Shown here in pieces: positions 5,730 to 12,034 of a stretch of 12,034 nt of DNA (within the stretch, counting starts at the first letter, position 1; every line of letters begins with the position of its first letter). Origin of the DNA: Actinomycetota bacterium (GTDB lineage: Bacteria; Actinomycetota; Coriobacteriia; Anaerosomatales; D1FN1-002). The stretch spans positions 1-12,034 of the forward strand of contig VAUM01000024.1 of the NCBI GenBank assembly GCA_005774595.1. The letters run 5' to 3'. The notes beneath the pieces were generated by a model. That model saw nothing but the letters and a program-made list of their open reading frames with translations. It did not search any database and was not told the DNA's origin. Both the position numbers and the translations under genes were made by a program.

Positions 5730-8700
5730 CTAGCGCGGCACGACCTTCACGCCGCCGCCGGAGACGGGCACGAGTTCGTAGTTGCGGATCGTCGTCGGGT
5801 ACTTCGCCGACCAGGACGCGTTGCGCGCCGCGTCGTACACGCCGACCCGGTAGTAGAACGTGCCGGTCGACACGCCGCCGGCGGTGCTCTTGCCGTCCCA
5901 CACGATCGTGTTCACGCCGGCAGCCACGGTCTTCTTCACCTGGCGCCACAGCGTGCCGCTCGCGGTGAAGATGCTCAGGTACGCAGTGCCCGCCTCGCTC
6001 GTACGGAACGTGACGGTCATGTTGTCCTTGTAGCCCTCGCGGATGACCGGATAGAACGGGTCGGGCGTGTCGCTGATCGAGCTGATCGTCGGTGGCGTCT
6101 TGTCGAGGATGAACGGCCTCGTCGCGACCGCCGTGCGCCCGTAGAGGTCGTACGCGGTGACCGTGAGCGTATGGTTGCCGTTCGCGAACGCGCTCATGTC
6201 CTTCGTGATCTCGTACGGCGACGCGGTGTCGGCGCCGATGAGGATACCGTCGACCCTGAACTCGACCCGCGCGATGCCCGCGCCGTCGGAAGCGGTCGCG
6301 CTGAACTTGTACGACTGCGAGACGTACGCGTTGTCGGCGGCCGGTGCGGTGATCTTGACCGTCGGAACGTCAGGGTCGCTGTAGAACACCATGCTCGTCA
6401 GCGGGCCGAGGTTGCCGGCGCGGTCGATGACGCCGACCGAGACGGTGTTGCGTCCGACCGGCAGGTCCTCGATCGACACGATGCCGTACGCGTGCGTCGC
6501 GATGATCGGGACCATGCCGAGGATGTCGTTGCCGGTGTCGATGGGCTCGCCGTTCAGTTCCACGTAGTACATCCAGTCACGGCTCAGCTCGTCGTAGGAC
6601 GCCCCGGTGAACGTCGGGTTGTTCCAGATGAAGTCGCGGCGCGACGTCTGGATGACAGCGCCGCCCGCGTCCGAAGCGCGCAGACCGGTGACCGGGCGCG
6701 GATCGGTGACGTCGATGCCGAACGGCAGGTCCTCGGGGATGCCGTACAGGCCGTGCTGGAGCGCGCGTGCATGCACGTACCACACGCCCTCGAGCGGGTC
6801 GTGCATACCCGGTATCCACGACGGGATGGTGTACGTGCCCCAGCCCGGTATGTCCACGCCCGGTTGCCCGCTGGGCAGCAGGACGCTCGCGGTCAGGCCC
6901 GTGGTCGCCGGCAGCGCTGCGGCCGACACGTACGCGTTGGCCACGAGGCCCGGCACCGGCAGCTGCGGGAGCGTCCCCGGCGCATGGTCGATGGCGTAGA
7001 CGAAGCCGTTGACATCCTGCGTGCACTCGAACGAGATGTCCGGGTACAGATCGTTGATCCACTCGATCGGGTTCGCAGCGTCCGGGCCCGCGTGATCGAA
7101 CCCGTCCGCGCCTACGTAGGTGCCGTGGATCATCGTATACACGTCCTGGGTGCCCGGAGGCGGAGGCGGCGTCGCGTCGATGTCGAGGTAGAACTGCCTG
7201 CTGTCGGTCGCCATCCGGCCGAGCTGGTCGTATGCGCGCACGGTCAGCGTGTGCAGCCCCGGCGCGTAGTTGACCGACAGGTCCGGCTGGATCACGTACG
7301 GCGGGTAGATGTCGGACGCGACGAAGGTGCTGTCGATGCTGAAGTCCACCCGCGTGATGCCGGCACGGTCTGTCGCATCAGCGCTCAGCCGCGGTGAGAC
7401 CGTCATCGTCTCGCCGTCGATGGCGGGCGAGGTGATGTCGACCGTCGGCGTGTCCGGATCGCTGTAGAACGTCATCCCCGTCAGCGGGCCGAGGTTGCCG
7501 GCCCGGTCGATGACGCCGACGGCGATGGTCACGCGGCCTGCCGGGCAGTCCTCGATGGACACCGCGCCGTACGGGAAGTTCGGCATGACCGGGACGACGC
7601 CGTCGGGCTTGCTGTTCGTCTTCATCGGCTCGCCGTTGACCTCGACGTAGTACATCCAGTCTCCGGAGAGCGCGTCGTACGAACCGCCGAAGAAGCTCGG
7701 GTTGTCCCACACGAAGTCTCGCCGTGCGACCGTGATCGTCGAGCCGAGGGAGTCCGTCGCGCGCAGGTTCGTGATGGGCCCCGGGTCGGTGATGTCGAGG
7801 CCGAACTGCCGCTCGGAGAGCAGCCCGTACTCGCCGGACATGACGGCGCGCGCGTGGACGACCCACAGGCCCTCGGACGGATCGCTCATGCCAGGGAGCC
7901 ACACGGGTGCGACGTAGCTCCCCCACCCCGGCAGATCCATGCCCGGGAAACCGCTGGGCATCAGCACGTTCGCGTCCATGCCCGTAGTCGCCGGCAGCGA
8001 CGCGGCGGACACGTAGGCACGGCCGGGAACGCCGGGCACCGGCATGGCGGGAACCGTGCCGAACACGTGGTCAGCGGCGTAGACGAAGCCGTTGACCGGC
8101 CGCGTCGTCGAGTACGAGACGTCCGGATACCGGTCGCTCGTCCACTCCAGCGGATGGTTGATGTCGGTCGCAGCCTGTCCGAAGCCGTCCGGCGGCGCGA
8201 ACGCCACGTCTATCTCCGTGCCGATCGTCAGCGTGGACGGGTCGGGCGGAGGCGCGGTCGACTTGTCGAGCACGAACGCCCTGCTCACGGTGACCGTCCG
8301 GCCGTAGTGGTCGACGACGGTCACGAACAGCGTGTGCGGGCCGTCCGCGAACGCCGACAGGTTCGCCGCGTAGACGAACGGACCGTCCGCGAACGTCGCG
8401 ACGACGCTGGCGTCCACACGGAAGGTCATGCTGGCGATCCCACCCACATCGGTCGCGTTCGCGCTGAAGCGCGTCAGCGCACCGACCGTGGCCGCCCCGC
8501 TCGGCTCCACAATCTCCACCGTGGGCGTGTCGGGATCGCTCCAGAACGTCATCGGCGTCAGCGGGCCGATGTTGCCCGCGCGGTCCACGACGCCGACCTC
8601 GATCACGTTCTCGCCCGGTGGCAGGTCCTCGACCGAGACGGCGCCGTACGGGTGTGTCGGCATGATCGGCACCAGGCCCGGCCTGCTGCCGTTGGCAAGA

Positions 8701-11700
8701 GGCTGGCCGTTGACCTTCACGTAGTACATCCAGTCGCCCGACAGCGCGTCGTACGAACCACCGGTGAACGTCGGGTTGTTCCACACTATGTCGCGACGCG
8801 CGTACGGGATGGTCGGCGTGATGATGTCCGAGGCCCGCAGGCCGGTGACCGGCAGCGGGTCGGTGACGTCGAGGCCGAACGTCCCCTCGGAGAGCGGGCC
8901 GTATCGGCCGTCGAGGACGGTACGGCCGTGGAGCACCCAGATGCCCTCCACCGCCTGCGTCATGCCCGGCAGCCAGACCGGCGGCACGTACGTGCTCCAG
9001 CCCGGCAGGTCGACGCCCGGCTGCCCGCTGGGAAGGAGCACGCTGGCCCACGAGCCCACTGTGGCCGGCAGCGACGCGGCGGACACGTACGCGTTGCCTG
9101 TGACGCCCGGAGCCGGAAGGACCGGCAGCGTGCCGAGGGCGTGGTCGACGGAGTACGCGAAGCCGTTGACCGCGAACTGCGAGCCCATCGCGTCGACCGA
9201 CGAGAACCGGAAGTCGGGGTACAGGTCGTTGATCCACTCGATCGGGTTGTCCGCGTCCGGGTCGGCGTGGCCGACACCGTCCGGGCTGACGAACGTGCCC
9301 TGGAGACGCGTGACGGCCGCGAGCGGCGGGTTCTTCACGAGGGTGAACGTGTCGGTGTCCGTGACCGAGCGCCCGTACAGGTCGTACGCGCGTGCGGTGA
9401 CGGTCCGCGCACCGTCAGCGAACGCGGCGAGGCTCGCCGTGAGCTCGTACGGAGCGGTGAAGTCCGTGCCGATGAGCGTACCGTCGACCCGGAACTCGAC
9501 CCGGTGGATCCCCGCGGCGTCGCTCGCGTCGGCCGAGAACAGCGCGGTCGCTGTCACGGTCTCACCTGCCACGGGATGCGTCACATCGACGGTCGGAGAA
9601 GCCGAGTCACGGACGAACGTGTAGGTCGCCTCGGGGCCGATGTTGCCCGCACGGTCGATGACGGACACGCCGACCACGTTCACGCCCTCGGGGAAGTCCT
9701 CGACCGAGACGAGACCGTAGCCGTGACTCGGCAGGACCGGCACGGTGCCCGGGACCTCGTTGCCGGTGTCGATCGGTTCGCCGTTGAGGGTCACACGGTA
9801 CAGCCAGTCACCGGACAGCGCGTCGTACGACGAACCGAGGAACGACGGGTTGCGCCAGGTGAAGTCGCGCCGCGAGACGGTCACGGTACCGACCACGGAG
9901 TCGGCCGGCGCGAGGCTGGTGACGATCGACGGCGGGGTGATGTCGATGCCGATCGGGTACTCGGCCAACTGTCCGTACTCGCCGTTCAGGTACGAGCGCG
10001 TGTGGACGTACCACATGCCCTCGACCGGGTCGACCGCGCCGGGCCACGGAGCGGGGGGCCAGTAGCTGTTCCATCCGGGCAGGTCGACGCCGGGATACCC
10101 GCTCGGCATCAGGACGCTGGCGTTCGTGCCGATCGAGCCCTCGATCGACGACGCGGCCACGTAGGCGTTGCGCAGGCCCGGCACCGTCAGCTGCGGGATC
10201 GTCCCCGCCGTCCGGTCGATCACGTAGGCGAAGCCGTGGACACCCCGCGTCGTGTCGAACGAGACGTCCGGGTACAGGTCGTTCGTCCACTCGACAGGGT
10301 TCGCCGTGTCGGCAGCGGCCGGCGCGATCCCCTGCGCGCCTTCGTACGTGGCGCGGATGGTCGTGTTGATCAGCAGGGTGGACGGATCGACCGGCGGCGG
10401 TGCGGTCTTGTCGAGGATGAACGCCCTCGACGCCGTGACCGCCCTGCCCCACCGGTCCCTCGCCGTCGCGCTGAGGACCTGTGGCCCGTCGGCGAACGCC
10501 GCCATGTCACTCGTGATCTCGTACGGTTCCACGGAGTCCGTCCCGAGGATGGTCCCGCCGACCCGGAACTCGACCGACACTATGCCCGTGTCGTCGCTCG
10601 CGGTCGCTGAGAACTTCGCCGGCACGCCGATGGTCTCCCCGACCGACGCCGGCCGCGTGATGCTGACCGTCGGCGTCGCGGCGTCGGTGAAGAACGCGAG
10701 GTGCGACAGCGGGCCGAGGTTGCCGGCGCGGTCCACGACGCCGACCGACACGGTGTTCTCGCCGGCGCGGAAGTCCTCGATGGAGATGCTCCCGTAGGCG
10801 TGCGTGCGCAACGCCGGGACGAGACCGTCAGGGGTGCTGCCGGTCTTGACCGCGACGCCGTTGACCTCGACGTAGTACATCCAGTCACCCGACAGCGCGT
10901 CATACGAGCCGCCGGTACCCATCGGGTTGTCCCACACGATGTCGCGCCGGTTCATCGGCACTACGGTCGTGTACGCGTCCGACGCGCCGAGGCCGGTGAC
11001 CGGCAGCGGGTCGGTGATGTCGATTCCGAACGGGGCGCTCATCGTGGGACCGAACTGCCCGTCGAGCATGGTGCGGGCATGCAGGTACCAGATGCCCTCG
11101 ACGGACTCGGTCATCCCGGGCAGCCACGACGGCACGGTGAACAGCGACCAGCCGGGCATGTCGAGCCCGGGGCTGCCGCTCGGCTGCAGGATCGTCGCGG
11201 ACTTGCCGACCGTTGCGGTCTGGGACGCCGCCGAGACGTACGCGTTGCCCGGAACGCCCGGTGCGGGCATCGTCGGCACCGTCGTCGCCGAGTGGTCGAG
11301 CGAGTAGACGAAGCCGTTCACGTCGCGGGTCGACTCGAACGACATGTCCGGGAACAGGTCACTGATCCACTCGATCGGGTTGGTCTCGTTGGGCATGGCG
11401 TGATCGAACCCGTCGGGCGGCTCGAAGGTGCCGTGCGGCTGGACCTGCGCATCGAACGGCGGCGCAGGCGGGTACTTGACCAGCGTGAACGTGCGGGTGG
11501 CGACGGCCACACGGCCATACGCGTCCGTCACCGTGAAGCTGAGCGTGTGCGGTCCGTCGACGAACAGCGCGAGGGAGACATCCGCCTGAAATGGTGAGCT
11601 CGCGGTCGCGTACACCGGCGTGCCATCCACCGCGAACACGGCCGACGCAACTCCACCCGTTTCTGTCACGAGCGCCGAGAAGTGCGCTGATGCGTCGAGC

Positions 11701-12034
11701 GTGGCGCCGGCGATCGCAGGCTTGGTGATCTCTACCGTCGGCGTGTCAGGGTCACAAACGAAGGCGACGGTCGACAGAGTGCTCCTATTGCCGGCCCGGT
11801 CGTAGACGCCCACCCCGACGACGTTGAGTCCCGACTGGAAGTCCTCCACGGACAGACATGCCGTCTGAACCGTGGAGAGAATCGGGACGCCGCCCGGCGC
11901 GATGAGGCCGGTGTCGAGCGGTTCTCCGTTCACCTCGACGTAGTACAGCCAATCACCGGACAACGCGTCGTGCGAGCCACCAAAGAACGCAGCATTGGTC
12001 CAATAGATGTCGTTCCGGTTGGTCGGTATGACCG
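5730..12034 (-). CDS. Giant tandem-repeat surface protein with Ig/FN3-like units and a FlgD-like Ig C-terminus (N-terminus off the window)
   Basis: One frame runs 2100 codons from the right edge to a TAG at 5732-5730, without frameshift; the start lies beyond the window. Numbering from the first visible codon, the motif SGDW (SRDW in the last copy) recurs with Trp at residues 28, 384, 743, 1101, 1459 and 1820, a period of 356-361. Each unit has an FN3-like part ending in DRAGN, a Big_9-type Ig domain (DPDTPTV to LDK, about 90 residues, with FRVDGT and FADGPHTL), and a roughly 150-residue module from PDGFGHA to FGIDITDP. The C-terminus (about 1980-2100) is a FlgD-like Ig domain (NTIVWDGKSTAGG, FYYRVGVYDAARN). 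It has few Lys and only four Cys. No LPXTG, transmembrane segment or CWB2 repeat is seen, so anchoring, if any, must be N-terminal. The role is unknown; adhesin, stalk or sheath protein are possibilities suggested only by architecture. Confidence 0.9.
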   Translation of the reverse strand, partial: VIPTNRNDIYWTNAAFFGGSHDALSGDWLYYVEVNGEPLDTGLIAPGGVPILSTVQTACLSVEDFQSGLNVVGVGVYDRAGNRSTLSTVAFVCDPDTPTVEITKPAIAGATLDASAHFSALVTETGGVASAVFAVDGTPVYATASSPFQADVSLALFVDGPHTLSFTVTDAYGRVAVATRTFTLVKYPPAPPFDAQVQPHGTFEPPDGFDHAMPNETNPIEWISDLFPDMSFESTRDVNGFVYSLDHSATTVPTMPAPGVPGNAYVSAASQTATVGKSATILQPSGSPGLDMPGWSLFTVPSWLPGMTESVEGIWYLHARTMLDGQFGPTMSAPFGIDITDPLPVTGLGASDAYTTVVPMNRRDIVWDNPMGTGGSYDALSGDWMYYVEVNGVAVKTGSTPDGLVPALRTHAYGSISIEDFRAGENTVSVGVVDRAGNLGPLSHLAFFTDAATPTVSITRPASVGETIGVPAKFSATASDDTGIVSVEFRVGGTILGTDSVEPYEITSDMAAFADGPQVLSATARDRWGRAVTASRAFILDKTAPPPVDPSTLLINTTIRATYEGAQGIAPAAADTANPVEWTNDLYPDVSFDTTRGVHGFAYVIDRTAGTIPQLTVPGLRNAYVAASSIEGSIGTNASVLMPSGYPGVDLPGWNSYWPPAPWPGAVDPVEGMWYVHTRSYLNGEYGQLAEYPIGIDITPPSIVTSLAPADSVVGTVTVSRRDFTWRNPSFLGSSYDALSGDWLYRVTLNGEPIDTGNEVPGTVPVLPSHGYGLVSVEDFPEGVNVVGVSVIDRAGNIGPEATYTFVRDSASPTVDVTHPVAGETVTATALFSADASDAAGIHRVEFRVDGTLIGTDFTAPYELTASLAAFADGARTVTARAYDLYGRSVTDTDTFTLVKNPPLAAVTRLQGTFVSPDGVGHADPDADNPIEWINDLYPDFRFSSVDAMGSQFAVNGFAYSVDHALGTLPVLPAPGVTGNAYVSAASLPATVGSWASVLLPSGQPGVDLPGWSTYVPPVWLPGMTQAVEGIWVLHGRTVLDGRYGPLSEGTFGLDVTDPLPVTGLRASDIITPTIPYARRDIVWNNPTFTGGSYDALSGDWMYYVKVNGQPLANGSRPGLVPIMPTHPYGAVSVEDLPPGENVIEVGVVDRAGNIGPLTPMTFWSDPDTPTVEIVEPSGAATVGALTRFSANATDVGGIASMTFRVDASVVATFADGPFVYAANLSAFADGPHTLFVTVVDHYGRTVTVSRAFVLDKSTAPPPDPSTLTIGTEIDVAFAPPDGFGQAATDINHPLEWTSDRYPDVSYSTTRPVNGFVYAADHVFGTVPAMPVPGVPGRAYVSAASLPATTGMDANVLMPSGFPGMDLPGWGSYVAPVWLPGMSDPSEGLWVVHARAVMSGEYGLLSERQFGLDITDPGPITNLRATDSLGSTITVARRDFVWDNPSFFGGSYDALSGDWMYYVEVNGEPMKTNSKPDGVVPVMPNFPYGAVSIEDCPAGRVTIAVGVIDRAGNLGPLTGMTFYSDPDTPTVDITSPAIDGETMTVSPRLSADATDRAGITRVDFSIDSTFVASDIYPPYVIQPDLSVNYAPGLHTLTVRAYDQLGRMATDSRQFYLDIDATPPPPPGTQDVYTMIHGTYVGADGFDHAGPDAANPIEWINDLYPDISFECTQDVNGFVYAIDHAPGTLPQLPVPGLVANAYVSAAALPATTGLTASVLLPSGQPGVDIPGWGTYTIPSWIPGMHDPLEGVWYVHARALQHGLYGIPEDLPFGIDVTDPRPVTGLRASDAGGAVIQTSRRDFIWNNPTFTGASYDELSRDWMYYVELNGEPIDTGNDILGMVPIIATHAYGIVSIEDLPVGRNTVSVGVIDRAGNLGPLTSMVFYSDPDVPTVKITAPAADNAYVSQSYKFSATASDGAGIARVEFRVDGILIGADTASPYEITKDMSAFANGNHTLTVTAYDLYGRTAVATRPFILDKTPPTISSISDTPDPFYPVIREGYKDNMTVTFRTSEAGTAYLSIFTASGTLWRQVKKTVAAGVNTIVWDGKSTAGGVSTGTFYYRVGVYDAARNASWSAKYPTTIRNYELVPVSGGGVKVVPR
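6099..6575 (-). repeat. Array unit 6, incomplete (FN3-like part and Ig domain only)
   Basis: Last unit, beginning with the variant SRDWMYYVELNG. It keeps the DRAGN part and the Ig domain (PTVKITAP at visible residue 1890 to LDK at 1978). The 150-residue module is absent and the C-terminal FlgD-like domain follows directly, so the array ends cleanly at a domain border. Confidence 0.8.
6576..7658 (-). repeat. Array unit 5 (361 residues)
   Basis: Longest unit. Its Ig domain ends in LDIDATPPPPPGTQDVYT, a Pro-rich linker unlike either other type. The usual SAFADG reads SVNYAPG here. It contains two cysteines, in SIEDC and SFECTQ. Confidence 0.8.
7659..8732 (-). repeat. Array unit 4 (358 residues)
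   Basis: The linker is LDKSTAPPPDPSTL, as in unit 2, and the third module reads EWTSDRYPD. The Ig domain has FADGPFVYAANL in place of the usual PYEIT strand. Confidence 0.8.
8733..9806 (-). repeat. Array unit 3 (358 residues)
   Basis: The linker is LVKNPPLAAV, as in unit 1, but shorter. A short insertion (DAMGSQF) sits before VNGFAYSVDH. It starts with SGDWLYRVTLNG, the only copy with Arg in place of the second Tyr. Confidence 0.8.
9807..10883 (-). repeat. Array unit 2 (359 residues)
   Basis: The linker after the Ig domain is of the LDK...PPVDPSTL type, shared with unit 4, and the third module reads EWTNDLYPD. This copy has a changed entry motif (EGAQGIAPA instead of PDGFGHA) and loses the PG in the PGVPGNAYV motif (PGLRNAYV). 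Confidence 0.8.
10884..11951 (-). repeat. Array unit 1 (356 residues)
   Basis: Most N-terminal full unit visible. Its FN3-like part departs most from the others (STVQTACLSVEDF instead of the THxYGxVSIED pattern) and it holds two of the four cysteines in the visible protein. The linker after the Ig domain is of the LVKYPP type, shared with unit 3. Confidence 0.8.

Larger units (their letters stand above)
6099..12034 (-). repeat. Coding tandem array, period about 1,074 bp (five full units plus partial ends)
   Basis: Measured between Trp codons of the SGDW motif, the unit lengths are 1068, 1077, 1074, 1074 and 1083 bp from N- to C-terminus, followed by an incomplete unit of 477 bp. Bases 11952-12034 are the tail of an earlier unit, so the array continues off-window. 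The units are clearly related but well diverged in DNA and protein, which argues against recent expansion or assembly artefact. Length changes fall in linkers, as expected for selection on domain folds. Confidence 0.88.

Noticed and set aside
5496..7397. Plus-strand open frame of 633 codons
   Set aside because: It runs through rnpB, the terminator and the antisense of the giant protein. Its translation is Arg/Val-rich low-complexity with no domain, as expected for the opposite frame of GC-rich coding DNA.
7854..10610. Plus-strand open frame of 918 codons
   Set aside because: Entirely antisense to the repeat protein. Its own repetition only mirrors the 1,074-bp period, and its composition (Arg, Asp, Val, His) is that of a GC-rich shadow frame.
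6099..12034. CRISPR array or transposon repeats as an explanation of the periodic DNA
   Set aside because: Units are about 1.07 kb, coding throughout in one frame, diverged, and match domain borders. There are no short direct repeats with unique spacers, no terminal inverted repeats and no transposase.
1..12034. A defence, toxin-antitoxin, biosynthetic or phage system
   Set aside because: Every convincing coding region is either translation-related or an exported repeat protein. No nuclease, methylase, recombinase, toxin or tailoring enzyme motif was seen in either strand.

Overview
The window is GC-rich bacterial DNA, probably from an actinomycetote. A relative of the Coriobacteriia or a related uncultured lineage is my best guess, not a demonstrated assignment. 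The clues are high GC, a cell-wall-binding repeat 2 (CWB2) surface protein with fibronectin-like domains, G1-U72/A73 geometry in tRNA-Glu, a type A RNase P RNA, and hairpin terminators without clear U tracts.

Layout. (1) Bases 1-1651, minus strand: the first 550 residues of a secreted protein (signal peptide, about three FN3-like domains, then CWB2 repeats) whose C-terminus lies beyond the left edge. (2) Bases 1652-1788: a short divergent intergenic region with overlapping -10-like boxes. (3) Bases 1789-5243, plus strand: a translation module of gltX (glutamyl-tRNA synthetase), tRNA-Gln(CUG), tRNA-Glu(CUC) and glnS (glutaminyl-tRNA synthetase). (4) Bases 5286-5657, plus strand: rnpB, the RNase P RNA, with its own -10 box. 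(5) Bases 5674-5701: a strong hairpin, probably a bidirectional terminator. (6) Bases 5730-12034, minus strand: one reading frame of at least 2100 residues, open to the right edge. It encodes a giant surface or secreted protein made of tandem units of about 358 residues and ends in a FlgD-like Ig domain.

How the parts work together. gltX, glnS and the two tRNAs make Glu-tRNA and Gln-tRNA directly, and RNase P processes tRNA precursors, so the centre is a compact tRNA-making and charging island. The flanking minus-strand genes are unrelated to it and encode extracellular multidomain proteins, one with its own wall-binding domain. The least ordinary part is the giant repeat protein. Each unit combines an FN3-like half-domain, a bacterial Ig-like domain and a roughly 150-residue module with many invariant Trp, Gly and Pro residues that I cannot name. 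I see no mobile element, CRISPR array or defence system.
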